The notes beneath the pieces are model-generated. The model was not told the DNA's origin. It searched no databases and saw only the letters and a list, made by a program, of their open reading frames with translations. A stretch of DNA of 64,000 nt from NCBI GenBank assembly GCA_000403475.2, contig KE159795.1, positions 2,124,417 to 2,188,416 on the forward strand, given 5' to 3'. Shown one piece after another: positions 35,701-44,316 of this stretch (position 1 is its first letter; each line of letters starts with the position of its first letter). The DNA comes from Lachnospiraceae bacterium MD308. GTDB lineage: Bacteria; Bacillota; Clostridia; Lachnospirales; Lachnospiraceae. The translations under genes were made by a program, and so were the position numbers.

Positions 35701-36059
35701 ATCAGAGAAAGCCGCTTGAGAAGGTGCTGACGGCAAATCCGGAATTTAAGAAGAAGTTTACTTCTAAGCTTGAGCTTCCGATTTTTATCAATGATGAGCT
35801 GGTAACCTTTGGTCAGACTTATGCGAAGGAGAATGGATATAAGCTGGATGAGATGGGTATCCTGGCGCTTTATAGCCGTATTGATGTGATGCAGAGAGAG
35901 GATCATGCGGTATCCGTCGCAGAAGTGAAGGAGATTATGGACGAAGCGATTTCTCATTCCCAGAGAGTAAATGTGAAGCATCTGGCGCGGAGAGTATTCG
36001 GAAAAGGTACGGATGATTCAGACAGGATTATCCTGAAAGAAGAAGATTTTAAAATATAG
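32724..36059 (+). CDS. Giant hyperacidic protein with TPR-like N-terminus and P-loop C-terminus
   Basis: About 1111 residues, no signal or membrane segment. Residues 1-180 are helical repeats like TPRs (KQYRKAMEIADTIDW, LGRSPGSRKIV-type units). About 345-435 is an Ala/Lys/Glu coiled coil (KAAEEAARKAEEEARKKA type). About 500-810 is extremely Asp/Glu-rich with repeats such as EEDFEEDDFDDES. The C-terminal 280 residues contain a Walker A GRKGSGKT near 907 and an AAA-like tail (ILALYSRIDVMQRED, VKHLARRVFG); GEMLFVLEDQ may be Walker B. TTG 32724 is chosen since GAGGTGAG precedes it. Not a family I can name. Possibly a scaffold-type ATPase; the acidic tract could bind cations or basic partners. Confidence 0.8.
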   Translation: MDKYEYRVKTEQLLEYTEKKQYRKAMEIADTIDWRRVKSASMLNTVSEVYEYCGEFQKSRDILFMAFDRSPGSRKIVYRLATLALKVNDPDEASDCYEEFVKLAPKDPNQYILKYRILKVQRAPVEEQIAALEEFKKAEYIEKWAYELAKLYHDAGMVRECLEECDDLILWFSEGKYVYLAMELKMKYKPLTPLQQEKYDKHTGKKTKDIVIPGQEEEDEEEDKTETANGNTQEIPPLKEEAATEKEEVEEKSVPKQTPTEEKDDVKEAEEEKSKPRAPITRIVTGATLEEALASGVAMAAGLNQEEKAMAERDEELKVSGQMKIEDILQEWEEKQKVNADAIEKQKAEDKERLRIERQEAEKRKEASRKAAEEAARKAEEEARKKAAEEAARKAEEEAKKKAEEAAARKEAEETARKAEEAAKKAEEARRKAAEEAEKLAASQTAAKKKAKGAATSAPKSKKTKKNILEEKTQKLPDDIMELVEQLESRVSGTASPQKEEEEEFEQEDLLEALAEDFGEGEPAVLLEAELQVDESEEEYDFKEEEPEEDLLEEEESEGDFEEDDFEEEEPEGEDVGEEEPENDESEDDFEEEESEDDFGDDESEEGFEEDDFEDDESEDFEKDDFEDESEEEDFEDDESEEDFEEDNFDDESEEDFEEDDFDDDESEEDFEEDDFDDDESEEDFEEDDFDDESEEDFEEDFEEDDFDDESEEDFEEDDFDDESDEDFEEDEFGEEGDFDEDEFDEDEFIESEDDFDEEDFDEDDFEEEDFEDGESEDEDDFDEDELDEDELDEDELDEEDFEEEEEEEISLEIEEPSEEEIQKRFKKAKGGGGVPFDTGFVVTGRYDLSATSEIGLKAGLTEEQKKLFSYFVPVRGMSEQIVEALDNDRRAQREGTSKTGNLLVIGRKGSGKTVLAVDIVKAIQKQRNLKQGKVAIVTGESLNKKELPNIIQKLKGGAIIVEKAGKLNSRTVKELNHLMERKTGEMLFVLEDQRKPLEKVLTANPEFKKKFTSKLELPIFINDELVTFGQTYAKENGYKLDEMGILALYSRIDVMQREDHAVSVAEVKEIMDEAISHSQRVNVKHLARRVFGKGTDDSDRIILKEEDFKI
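34480..35140 (+). repeat. Acidic-tract DNA repeats
   Basis: Imperfect 30-39 base units of the GAGGAAGACTTCGAGGAAGA kind encode E/D-F-E/D blocks; the segment near 34680-34900 has units that are almost identical. GAA/GAG/GAC/GAT codons make up most of the stretch, so the tract length is likely to vary between strains. Confidence 0.85.
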
Positions 36060-36070
36060 CTGTAAAAAAG

Positions 36071-36110
36071 GAGTTTTGGCGAATCATATTTGCCAAAACT
36101 CTTTCTTTTT
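36071..36110 (+). terminator. Intrinsic terminator of the P-loop gene
   Basis: GAGTTTTGGC (36071-36080) pairs perfectly with GCCAAAACTC (36092-36101), followed by TTTCTTTTT. Confidence 0.92.
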
Positions 36111-36169
36111 GGGCTCGCGGGGGGTATAATAATATTATTAAAAACAACGCAACAAGAGAGGGCACGAAT

Positions 36170-38080
36170 ATGGCGGAAAAGAAAAAGAAAGCGTATGAAA
36201 TCAGTGAACTTGATCAATACCTTTTCGGACAAGGTAACCATTATGAGATTTATAAGAAGATGGGTGCGCACAAGGCAAAAAAGGGAAAGAAGGAAGGAGT
36301 TTACTTTGCGGTATGGGCACCCCATGCGAAAACTGTGTCAGTCATCGGTGAATTTAATGAGTGGGATATAGAGGCGAATCCGATGGAGCGTCAAGAATCC
36401 GTAGGGATCTTTACCTGCTTTGTTCCGGAAGTAAAAGAATATGATATGTACAAATATTGTATTCAGACGCATACAGGAGATTATGTGTTTAAGGCCGATC
36501 CATTTGCCAACCATGCAGAATTGAGGCCGGGAACTGCATCTAAGATTGTAGATATCAGCAATTTGAGCTGGACGGATTCTGATTGGATGGAAAAAAGGAA
36601 AAAATGGAATCATATGCAGAAACCAGTGTCTGTCTACGAGGCGCATATCGGTTCATGGAAAAGGCATCTGGGGCGAGAGGACGAAGGCTTTTATACGTAT
36701 CGTGAGTTTGCAAAAGAGATTGCAAAATATGTAAAGGATATGGGATATACGCATATTGAGCTGATTGGTATCGCGGAACATCCTTTTGATGGTTCATGGG
36801 GGTATCAGGTGACAGGGTACTATGCACCAACTTCCAGGTATGGGACGCCGGAAGATTTTGCGTGGATGGTTAATTACCTTCATCGCAATAAAATCGGTGT
36901 TATACTTGACTGGGTGCCGGCTCATTTTCCAAGAGATGCGCATGGACTTGCGGATTTTGACGGAACGCCGACCTTCGAATACGCTGACCCGAGAAAGGGA
37001 GAGCATCCGGACTGGGGAACGAAAATATTCGACTTTGGAAAGAATGAGGTAAGGAATTTCCTGATTTCGAATGCATTATTCTGGATTGAACAGTTTCACG
37101 TTGACGGCCTGCGTGTTGATGCGGTTGCTTCTATATTATATCTGGATTATGGAAAGCAGGATGGACAGTGGGTTGCGAATAAATATGGCGGTAATCAGAA
37201 CCTGGAAGCGATTGATTTCTTCAAACATTTGAACTCGGTTGTTCTTGGCAGGAACCCGGGAGCGATGATGATTGCGGAGGAATCTACAGCATGGCCTAAG
37301 GTGACGGGAGATGTGGAAGACGACGGGCTTGGCTTCAGTCTGAAATGGAACATGGGATGGATGCATGATTTTACTGAATATATGAAGCTAGATCCTTATT
37401 TCCGTAAGGACAATCATCATATGATGACTTTTGCCATGAGTTATGCGGGAAGTGAAAAATATATTCTTGTGCTGTCTCATGACGAGGTGGTTCATCTTAA
37501 ATGTTCTATGCTCAATAAGATGCCCGGGCTTGGCTTTGATAAGTTTGCGAACCTTAAAGCGGGATATGCCTTTATGATGGGACACGCCGGTAAGAAGCTT
37601 TTGTTCATGGGACAGGAGTTTGCGCAGCTTCGCGAGTGGAGTGAGGAGCGGGAGCTTGATTGGTTCCTGCTTGCCGAAGAGGAGCATCAGGCTGTACAGA
37701 ACTGGATGAGAGATCTTCTGCATTTATATAAGAAGAATCCGGCTCTTTACCAGGACGAGCAAATATGGGAGGGCTTCGAATGGATCAATGCAGACGATGC
37801 TTACCGCAGCATTTTCAGCTTTGTAAGACATTCTAAGAATAAGAAGAAGAACCTTCTTTTTGTCATTAACTTTACACCGATGACATGGGAAGATTACCGT
37901 GTGGGTGTGCCGAGGAAGAAGCAGTATAAGCTTATTATGAACAGTGATGATGTAAAGTATGGCGGAACGGGAAAGGAGCGTCCGGTTGTTTATAAAGCGG
38001 TGAAGAAGGAATGTGATGGAAGACCGTTCTCCTTTGCATATGAATTACCTCCGTATGGGGTTGCTGTTTTTGAATTTTAA
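36170..38080 (+). CDS. glgB: 1,4-alpha-glucan branching enzyme
   Basis: 636 residues, GH13. An N-terminal CBM48-like domain (GVYFAVWAPHAKTVSVIGEFN) precedes the barrel. Catalytic motifs: DWVPAHFPRDAHGLADFDG, the nucleophile Asp in GLRVDAVASILYLDY near residue 313, the acid/base Glu in MMIAEESTAWP near 369, and LSHDEVVH. It creates alpha-1,6 branches in glycogen. GlgA, GlgC and GlgP are not nearby, so this glgB is separate from a glycogen operon. TATAAT at about 36126 may be its -10 box. The start ATG follows AGAGAGGG. Confidence 0.95.
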   Translation: MAEKKKKAYEISELDQYLFGQGNHYEIYKKMGAHKAKKGKKEGVYFAVWAPHAKTVSVIGEFNEWDIEANPMERQESVGIFTCFVPEVKEYDMYKYCIQTHTGDYVFKADPFANHAELRPGTASKIVDISNLSWTDSDWMEKRKKWNHMQKPVSVYEAHIGSWKRHLGREDEGFYTYREFAKEIAKYVKDMGYTHIELIGIAEHPFDGSWGYQVTGYYAPTSRYGTPEDFAWMVNYLHRNKIGVILDWVPAHFPRDAHGLADFDGTPTFEYADPRKGEHPDWGTKIFDFGKNEVRNFLISNALFWIEQFHVDGLRVDAVASILYLDYGKQDGQWVANKYGGNQNLEAIDFFKHLNSVVLGRNPGAMMIAEESTAWPKVTGDVEDDGLGFSLKWNMGWMHDFTEYMKLDPYFRKDNHHMMTFAMSYAGSEKYILVLSHDEVVHLKCSMLNKMPGLGFDKFANLKAGYAFMMGHAGKKLLFMGQEFAQLREWSEERELDWFLLAEEEHQAVQNWMRDLLHLYKKNPALYQDEQIWEGFEWINADDAYRSIFSFVRHSKNKKKNLLFVINFTPMTWEDYRVGVPRKKQYKLIMNSDDVKYGGTGKERPVVYKAVKKECDGRPFSFAYELPPYGVAVFEF

Positions 38081-38090
38081 TAATCAGGGC

Positions 38091-38119
38091 TTGACAAATG
38101 ATTTATTATCAATTAGAAT
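38091..38119 (+). promoter_or_regulatory. Promoter of the T-box/proS unit
   Basis: TTGACA (38091-38096), 17-base spacer, TAGAAT (38114-38119), starting directly after the glgB stop. Confidence 0.8.
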
Positions 38120-38125
38120 TACGGT

Positions 38126-38408
38126 TAATTGAATACCTGCTGGCAATGATGGTTGCAAAAAGCAGGTTGGGCGATGAAGAGGGATAGTAGTTGCAGATGA
38201 AGTTTTACAGAGAGAGGATTCGTAGGCTGAGAGATTCTTGTACGGAGCTGTGATGAACCTGCCTTGGAGCCGCTGTATGAAAGTACGGCGTGGCACTAGC
38301 GTTAATGGTGGAGAAGAGAGAGGACTGCGTAAGATATTGCAGTTAACGAGGGTGGTACCGCCGAGGTTTTCGGTCCCTTTTGGGGGAACGGAAGTCTCGG
38401 CGGTTTTG
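38126..38408 (+). promoter_or_regulatory. T-box leader (proline specifier) with terminator
   Basis: The 340-bp gap before proS is a T-box riboswitch. The T-box core AGGGTGGTACCGC is at 38349-38361. The specifier loop reads TGAA-CCT-GCCTTGGAG, putting CCT, a proline codon, at 38258-38260, which fits the ProRS gene downstream. CCGCCGAG (38358-38365) pairs with CTCGGCGG (38396-38403) followed by TTTT to form the terminator, and it overlaps the T-box core as expected for the antiterminator switch. Uncharged tRNA-Pro should allow read-through. Confidence 0.93.
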
Positions 38409-38457
38409 TGCCTGAGTGAAAGGTTAGACTGTTATTAAAGTAAAAGGAGAAGGAAAC

Positions 38458-39900
38458 ATGGCAAAGGAAAAAAAGTTGGTAAAAAATATTACACCGCGTG
38501 ATGAAAATTTTGCACAGTGGTACACGGATGTTGTGCGTGAGGCAGAGTTGTGTGATTATTCAAGTGTTAAGGGATGCCTTAACTATCTGCCTAACGGTTA
38601 CGCAATTTGGGAACTTATTCAGGCAGATTTGGACAGACGTTTCAAGGAGACGGGCGTGGAGAATGTGTCTCTGCCGCTTTTGATTCCGGAGAGCCTTCTT
38701 GAGAAAGAAGCAGATCACGTGGAAGGTTTCGCGCCGGAGGTTGCATGGGTAACACATGGCGGTATGGAGAGACTTCAGGAGAGGCTTTGTATCCGTCCGA
38801 CATCAGAGACTTTATTCTGCGATCTTTGGGCAAGAACCGTTAAATCTTACAGAGATCTTCCGAAAGTATGGAACCAGTGGAACAGCGTTCTGCGCTGGGA
38901 AAAGACTACAAGACCGTTCCTTCGCTCCAGAGAGTTCTTATGGCAGGAGGGGCATACGATTCATGCTACTTACGAGGAAGCAGAGGCGCGCACGATTCAG
39001 ATGTTCCATGTGTATGAGGATTGTTATAAAGAGACGCTTGCGATTCCGTTTGTATCAGGAAGAAAGGCAGAGCATGAGAAGTTTGCCGGTGCGCAGGATA
39101 CTTATACAATTGAAGCGCTGATGCATGACGGCAAGGCGCTGCAGTCTGCGACAAGTCATTTCTTTGGAAGCGGTTTTCCGGATGCTTTCGGTATTAAATA
39201 TATTGATAAAAATAATGAACCTCAGAGTGTATACGAGACTTCATGGGGATGGTCTACGAGAAGTATCGGCGGTCTGATTATGGTTCACGGTGATGACGAC
39301 GGGCTGGTATTGCCGCCTCATGTAGCGCCGGTTGAGTGCCGGGTAATTCCGATTGCACAGCACAAAGAGGGAGTTCTTGACAAGGCCTATGCGTTGTTTG
39401 AAGAGCTTAAAAAAGCCGGATACAGAGTAAAGATTGACGCTTCTGACAAGAGTCCGGGATGGAAGTTCGCTGAGCAGGAGATTCTTGGAATCCCGACTCG
39501 TATTGAGATTGGCCCGAAAGATATTGAGAACAATCAGGTAGTAGTTGTGCGCCGTGACAACAGAGAGAAGATTGTTGTTCCGATGGATGAGATAGCAGGC
39601 AGGCTTAGAGATATCTTAGAGACTATTCAGCAGGATATGTACAACCGCGCGAAGGATTTCCTGAACTCACATATTGATACAGCTACAGATATTGATGAGA
39701 TGAAGGAGAAGTTCCAGCAGAACAGAGGTTTCGTAAAGGCATGCTGGTGCGGCGACCCGGAATGTGAGGGAGAAGTGAAGTATGTGACAGGTGGTGCGGC
39801 GACCAGATGTCTGATTGAGGATGAAGAGATGATTTCTGATAAATGTATCTGGTGCGGCAAGCCGGCGAAGCATATGGCTTACTGGGGCAAAGCATACTAG
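38458..39900 (+). CDS. proS: Prolyl-tRNA synthetase, type 3 (eukaryote/archaeon-like)
   Basis: 480 residues, class II synthetase without the editing insertion of the long bacterial form. Motif 2 region RWEKTTRPFLRSREFLWQEGHT, ERLCIRPTSET, and SHFFGSGFPDAFGIKY are present. The anticodon domain is followed by a zinc-binding C-terminal part with CWCGDPEC and CIWCGKPAKHMAYWGKAY, typical of type 3 ProRS. AAAGGAGAAGG precedes the ATG. Controlled by the T-box leader upstream. The cca gene starts 1 bp after its stop, so it shares this control. Confidence 0.96.
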   Translation: MAKEKKLVKNITPRDENFAQWYTDVVREAELCDYSSVKGCLNYLPNGYAIWELIQADLDRRFKETGVENVSLPLLIPESLLEKEADHVEGFAPEVAWVTHGGMERLQERLCIRPTSETLFCDLWARTVKSYRDLPKVWNQWNSVLRWEKTTRPFLRSREFLWQEGHTIHATYEEAEARTIQMFHVYEDCYKETLAIPFVSGRKAEHEKFAGAQDTYTIEALMHDGKALQSATSHFFGSGFPDAFGIKYIDKNNEPQSVYETSWGWSTRSIGGLIMVHGDDDGLVLPPHVAPVECRVIPIAQHKEGVLDKAYALFEELKKAGYRVKIDASDKSPGWKFAEQEILGIPTRIEIGPKDIENNQVVVVRRDNREKIVVPMDEIAGRLRDILETIQQDMYNRAKDFLNSHIDTATDIDEMKEKFQQNRGFVKACWCGDPECEGEVKYVTGGAATRCLIEDEEMISDKCIWCGKPAKHMAYWGKAY

Positions 39901-39901
39901 G

Positions 39902-41245
39902 ATGGAAGAATATGATATCCGATTGCCCCAAAAAGTGAATAGGATTATCACAAGCTTACAGAATGCGGGATTTGAAGCTTACGCGGTAGGCGGGTGTGTG
40001 CGGGACTCTATCCTTGGAAGAGAACCTGGTGATTGGGATATCACAACTTCGGCGATGCCGGAGGAGACGAAGGCGTTGTTTGAGAAGACGGTTGATACAG
40101 GCATTGAACATGGGACGGTGACGGTACTTCTTGAGCGGGAAGGCTTCGAGGTGACTACTTACCGGATTGACGGAAAATACGAAGACAGCCGCCATCCCAA
40201 AGAAGTGACCTTTACCCGCAGTCTTAAAGAGGATCTCTTACGCCGGGATTTTACGATTAACGCCATGGCGTACAATGAAAAGAATGGCCTGGTGGATATC
40301 TTTGGCGGCTTGCGGGATCTTAAAGAAAGAAAGATTCGATGTGTGGGAGATGCGAAAGCAAGATTTTCCGAGGATGCTCTTAGGATATTGAGAGGCATTC
40401 GGTTTGCTGCCCAGTTAGGCTTCTCTATTGACGAGGAGACGAAAGCGGGTATGGAAAAGCTTGCCCCCACCTTAAAAAATATCAGCGCGGAACGGATTCA
40501 GACGGAGCTTGTAAAGATGCTGATATCGAGGCGGCCGGAGCTTATAAGGGAAGCGTATGAACTTGGAATTACAGCCCAGTTTTTGCCGGAGTTTGACCGG
40601 TTGATGGAGACTGCGCAGGAGACACCGCACCATATGTATACCGTTGGCGAACACACGATTCATGCGATAGGGAATGTGCGTCCGGATAAGGTTCTGCGGC
40701 TTACGATGCTTCTTCACGATATGGGAAAGCCGGCGTATAAGACGGTGGACGAGGATGGACGGGCACACTTTAAAAAACATGCTCTTGAGAGTGAGATTAT
40801 CGCGGGGCGTATCTTAAGGCGGCTGAAGTTCGATAATGATACGATTCACAAGGTGACGCGGCTTGTACGTTATCATGATTATCGAATGCCTTCGGCAGCA
40901 AAAGATGTTCGGCGTGCTATGAATAAAATTGGTGAGGATATCTTCTCTTATTATATGGAAGTGCGCCGTGGGGATGTGTTGGCGCAAAGCATGTATCAGA
41001 GGGAAGAGAAGATACAGAATCTTGACGAGATAGAAAGACTGTATCAGGAAATCATAGAAAAAGGGCAATGCGTGTCTTTAAAAGAGCTCTCGGTAACAGG
41101 CAGGGACTTAATAGAGGCAGGTATGGCGCCGGGTAAAGAAATCGGTGTGAAGTTAAATGAACTTTTACTTCTGGTTATTGAAGAACCAGAGTTAAATACA
41201 AAAGAAAAATTGCTTGAGTACCTGGCGGAACACGAAGCGGGATAA
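39902..41245 (+). CDS. cca: CCA tRNA nucleotidyltransferase
   Basis: 447 residues. The head domain has the GGCVRDSILGREPGDWDITTSA motif with the metal-binding DxD, followed by GTVTVLLEREGFEVTTYRIDGKYEDSRHP and RRDFTINAMAYN (the RRD basic motif). An HD domain is added near residue 265 (LTMLLHDMGKP), as in many Clostridia, which may give phosphohydrolase activity. It adds or repairs the 3' CCA of tRNAs. Its start lies next to the proS stop, so it is probably read on the T-box controlled mRNA. A strong terminator follows. Confidence 0.92.
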   Translation: MEEYDIRLPQKVNRIITSLQNAGFEAYAVGGCVRDSILGREPGDWDITTSAMPEETKALFEKTVDTGIEHGTVTVLLEREGFEVTTYRIDGKYEDSRHPKEVTFTRSLKEDLLRRDFTINAMAYNEKNGLVDIFGGLRDLKERKIRCVGDAKARFSEDALRILRGIRFAAQLGFSIDEETKAGMEKLAPTLKNISAERIQTELVKMLISRRPELIREAYELGITAQFLPEFDRLMETAQETPHHMYTVGEHTIHAIGNVRPDKVLRLTMLLHDMGKPAYKTVDEDGRAHFKKHALESEIIAGRILRRLKFDNDTIHKVTRLVRYHDYRMPSAAKDVRRAMNKIGEDIFSYYMEVRRGDVLAQSMYQREEKIQNLDEIERLYQEIIEKGQCVSLKELSVTGRDLIEAGMAPGKEIGVKLNELLLLVIEEPELNTKEKLLEYLAEHEAG

Positions 41246-41250
41246 AAAAT

Positions 41251-41296
41251 GAGGCGCAGACGAAAAAAAGTCTGCGCCTCGAATCATATTTTTGTT
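41251..41296 (+). terminator. Intrinsic terminator of the proS-cca unit
   Basis: GAGGCGCAGAC (41251-41261) pairs perfectly with GTCTGCGCCTC (41270-41280); a TTTTTG and TTTTTT tract follows shortly after. Confidence 0.85.
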
Positions 41297-41350
41297 TTTT
41301 ACATCATACTTTAAAAAGAACATGTAATGTAGAGTGCAGGGGATGTCAAT

Positions 41351-42358
41351 ATGCAGGAATATGATAAGAACATTTTGGAAAAATATAACATTGACGTAAG
41401 CAGCACCCGTAAAGTGAGGGGTGCTGTTTTATGCGACACAAGTCGGGGGGTATTTCTCTTAAAGGAAGTGTCAGCGCCGGCAGGACGCATCCCCTCGCTA
41501 TGTGGATTGTATGCACATCTTATGGAACACGGCTTTGAAGGTGTGGATTATATCGAGCCCAATGAGGACGGGGAGTATGTTACGGCGTGTGAGGACGGAA
41601 AAAAATATATGTTGCGCCGATGGTTCCGGGGGCGGGAATGTGATCTTAGAAAACCGGCAGAGCTTTTGGAGGCGTCCGGGAATCTGGCGAAGCTTCATGT
41701 GATTATGCGGGTAAAACTTTCCCAGGGAGCGAAAGCGGAAAGGCTGGAAAAGGAGTACGAGCGGCATGACAGAGAGCTTAGAAAGGTTCGCAGGTTTGTG
41801 CGTACCATGACTTCTAAGGGAGAGTTCGAAATCGAGTTCTTAAAATACTTTGACGCCATGTATCAGTGGGCGCAGATTGCGGGTGATTTACTGGTGAAAT
41901 CCGGATACGAGCGGCTTTACCAGGAAAGTATTACAACGAACTGTCTGATTCACGGAGAATATAATTACCATAATATATTGATGAAATATGATGAGCCGTA
42001 CGGCGCTTTGCCGGGAATATTGGCTACAACTAATTTTGATAAATTCAAGCACGACATACAGGTGGAAGATTTATATTATTTTTTCCGTAAGGTAATGGAA
42101 AAGCATGGGTGGAAAGAGCGGTTGGGAGATAACATGCTCAACGCATATTCTGCAATCTGTCCGTTGTCAGATGACGAGATGGAGTATTTGAAAGTCCGGC
42201 TTGCCTACCCGGAAAAATTCTGGAAGATTGCTAATTCTTACTATCATTCTAATAAAGCGTGGATTTCTGTGAAAAATGTGGAGAAGTTGAATACGGCAAT
42301 CCGGCAGACGAAAGAGAAAGAGCGGTTTATGAAGAATATATTTGCTTTTCATTTGTAA
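41351..42358 (+). CDS. CotS-type spore coat protein
   Basis: 335 residues with the aminoglycoside-phosphotransferase-like fold of the CotS/CotI family. Seen: VLCDTSRGVFLLKEV near the N-terminus, MLRRWFRGRECDL, SGNLAKLH, and LIHGEYNYHNIL near residue 199, matching the kinase HGD-x4-N loop with Asp changed to Glu. Family members are in the outer spore coat and some phosphorylate coat proteins or polysaccharides. A terminator-like hairpin lies inside the first 30 codons. It is preceded by the terminator of cca, so it is transcribed on its own, presumably by a late mother-cell sigma factor. Confidence 0.85.
   Translation: MQEYDKNILEKYNIDVSSTRKVRGAVLCDTSRGVFLLKEVSAPAGRIPSLCGLYAHLMEHGFEGVDYIEPNEDGEYVTACEDGKKYMLRRWFRGRECDLRKPAELLEASGNLAKLHVIMRVKLSQGAKAERLEKEYERHDRELRKVRRFVRTMTSKGEFEIEFLKYFDAMYQWAQIAGDLLVKSGYERLYQESITTNCLIHGEYNYHNILMKYDEPYGALPGILATTNFDKFKHDIQVEDLYYFFRKVMEKHGWKERLGDNMLNAYSAICPLSDDEMEYLKVRLAYPEKFWKIANSYYHSNKAWISVKNVEKLNTAIRQTKEKERFMKNIFAFHL
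41401..41430 (+). other. Terminator-like hairpin inside the cotS-type gene
   Basis: CAGCACCC (41401-41408) pairs perfectly with GGGTGCTG (41419-41426) and is followed by TTTT, about 50 bases after the start codon. It has the form of an intrinsic terminator but is within codons 17-27. Confidence 0.55.
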
Positions 42359-42409
42359 GCGGTTGGTGTATAATAATTTACAGTAATAGCAAGACGAGGA
42401 GGTACAGAT

Positions 42410-44140
42410 ATGGAATATCGCGAGCGGTATGAGGAGTGGATGAACAATCCATATTTTGATGAAGCAACTAGGGAAGAACTAAAGAAGATTGCAGACGATG
42501 ATAATGAGATAAAGGAGCGTTTTTACAAAGATCTCGAATTTGGTACTGCGGGGCTTAGAGGTATAATCGGCGCGGGAACAAACCGCCTGAATATCTACAC
42601 GGTCAGAAAGGCTACGCAGGGACTGGCAAATTATATCTCGGCGAAGAATGCGAAGGAACAGGGCGTGGCAATCGCTTATGATTCAAGAAGGATGTCACCG
42701 GAATTTGCGGATGAGGCGGCGCTGTGCCTTGCTGCGAACGGTATTAAGGCATATGTATTTGATGCGCTGCGTCCTACGCCGGAGCTTTCCTATGCAGTGA
42801 GAAAGCTTGGATGTATTGCGGGAATTAATATTACAGCGAGCCATAACCCGCCGGAGTACAATGGATATAAGGTATACTGGGAGGATGGAGCTCAGATTAC
42901 CCCGCCTCATGACAAGGGGATTATGGATGAGGTGAAAGCAGTAACAGATTATAATACTGTGAAAACAATGGAATTAGAGGCGGCAAAGGCATCCGGGCTT
43001 TATCAGGTGATCGGAGCGGACATTGACGACGGCTATATTGCGGAGTTAAAAACGCAGGTGCTTCATCAGGATGCGATTGATGCGGTTGGCGATGAGCTTA
43101 AGATTGTGTACAGTCCGCTTCACGGGACGGGCAATGTTCCGGCAAGACGAATCTTAAAGGAGCTTGGCTTTAAAAATGTTCATGTTGTGAAGGAGCAGGA
43201 GCTGCCGGATGGAGAATTCCCGACGGTTTCCTATCCGAATCCGGAGGCAGAGGAAGCATTCGAGCTTGGTCTTAAGCTTGCGAAAGAGATTGATGCGGAT
43301 CTTGTGCTTGCAACTGACCCGGATGCTGACAGGCTTGGCGTGCGTGTCAAAGATAAAGACGGAGTATATCATACGTTGACAGGTAATATGTCGGGATGTC
43401 TTCTTGCAGATTATGAGATTGGGCAGCGTAAGGCGCTTCAGGGACTTCCGGATGACGGATATCTGATTAAGACAATCGTTACTTCTAATATGGCGGATGC
43501 GATTGCAAAGGAATATCATGCCGGACTGATCGAAGTGCTGACAGGATTTAAGTATATCGGGCAGCAGATTCTTGGATTCGAGACGACGGGAAAAGGCAAT
43601 TATCTGTTTGGATTCGAAGAAAGTTATGGGTGCTTAATCGGAACACATGCAAGAGATAAGGATGCGATTGTTGCGACCATGGCTCTTTGCGAGGCGGCGG
43701 CTTATTATAAGACACAGGGCAAGACTCTGTGGGATGCAATGGTGGACATGTATGAGAAGTACGGATACTATAAAGACGATATACAGTCCATTACATTGAA
43801 AGGAATTGAGGGTCTTCAGAAGATTCAGGAAATCCTTGAGACATTAAGAAAGAATCCTCCGACAGAGTTTGGCGGGTACAAGGTATTAAAAGCGCGGGAT
43901 TATCAGGCTGACACGATTAAAGACCTTGCGTCAGGCGAGGTTACAAGTACCGGGCTTCCGGCATCGAATGTTCTGTATTATGACTTGACGGATGATGCAT
44001 GGCTTTGTGTGAGGCCGTCCGGAACAGAGCCAAAAGTGAAGTTCTATTATGGTATTAAGGGAACGTCTCTTAAGGATGCGGATGAGAAATCTAAAAACCT
44101 TGGCGAGAAGGTTTTAGCTATGATTGACACGATGCTTTAA
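42410..44140 (+). CDS. pgcA: Phospho-sugar mutase (PgcA-like)
   Basis: 576 residues of the alpha-D-phosphohexomutase family. The active-site phosphoserine loop is TASHNPPEYNGYKVYWEDGAQ near residue 143. The metal-binding loop is ATDPDADRLGVR near 303, the sugar-binding loop GFEESYGC near 405, and the phosphate-binding loop RPSGTEPKVKFYY near 540. It interconverts glucose 6-phosphate and glucose 1-phosphate (or the mannose forms), linking Pgi with UDP-glucose, envelope and glycogen synthesis. GAGGAGGT precedes the ATG, and TATAAT at about 42371 may be its -10 box. Confidence 0.94.
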   Translation: MEYRERYEEWMNNPYFDEATREELKKIADDDNEIKERFYKDLEFGTAGLRGIIGAGTNRLNIYTVRKATQGLANYISAKNAKEQGVAIAYDSRRMSPEFADEAALCLAANGIKAYVFDALRPTPELSYAVRKLGCIAGINITASHNPPEYNGYKVYWEDGAQITPPHDKGIMDEVKAVTDYNTVKTMELEAAKASGLYQVIGADIDDGYIAELKTQVLHQDAIDAVGDELKIVYSPLHGTGNVPARRILKELGFKNVHVVKEQELPDGEFPTVSYPNPEAEEAFELGLKLAKEIDADLVLATDPDADRLGVRVKDKDGVYHTLTGNMSGCLLADYEIGQRKALQGLPDDGYLIKTIVTSNMADAIAKEYHAGLIEVLTGFKYIGQQILGFETTGKGNYLFGFEESYGCLIGTHARDKDAIVATMALCEAAAYYKTQGKTLWDAMVDMYEKYGYYKDDIQSITLKGIEGLQKIQEILETLRKNPPTEFGGYKVLKARDYQADTIKDLASGEVTSTGLPASNVLYYDLTDDAWLCVRPSGTEPKVKFYYGIKGTSLKDADEKSKNLGEKVLAMIDTML

Positions 44141-44194
44141 GCTTTTTGGAAATATATGCAATAGGTAAAAACGGCTTAAAATAGGGAAATATCC

Positions 44195-44223
44195 TTGACA
44201 AACTGTAGGAAAGTAGGTATAAC
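44195..44223 (+). promoter_or_regulatory. Promoter of the HU gene
   Basis: TTGACA (44195-44200), 17-base spacer, TATAAC (44218-44223); a leader of about 87 bases precedes the HU start. Confidence 0.8.
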
Positions 44224-44316
44224 TATATCATGGGCGAAAAAAGCATATAGATATGCATACGCTGAAAAGAAAAGCTGATAGAGTTATTAGGTGATAACAA
44301 GAGGAGGAAATTATCC

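Noticed and set aside
38081-38457. A small gene between glgB and proS (66-codon frame at 38238)
   Set aside because: The interval is fully explained by the T-box leader and its terminator.
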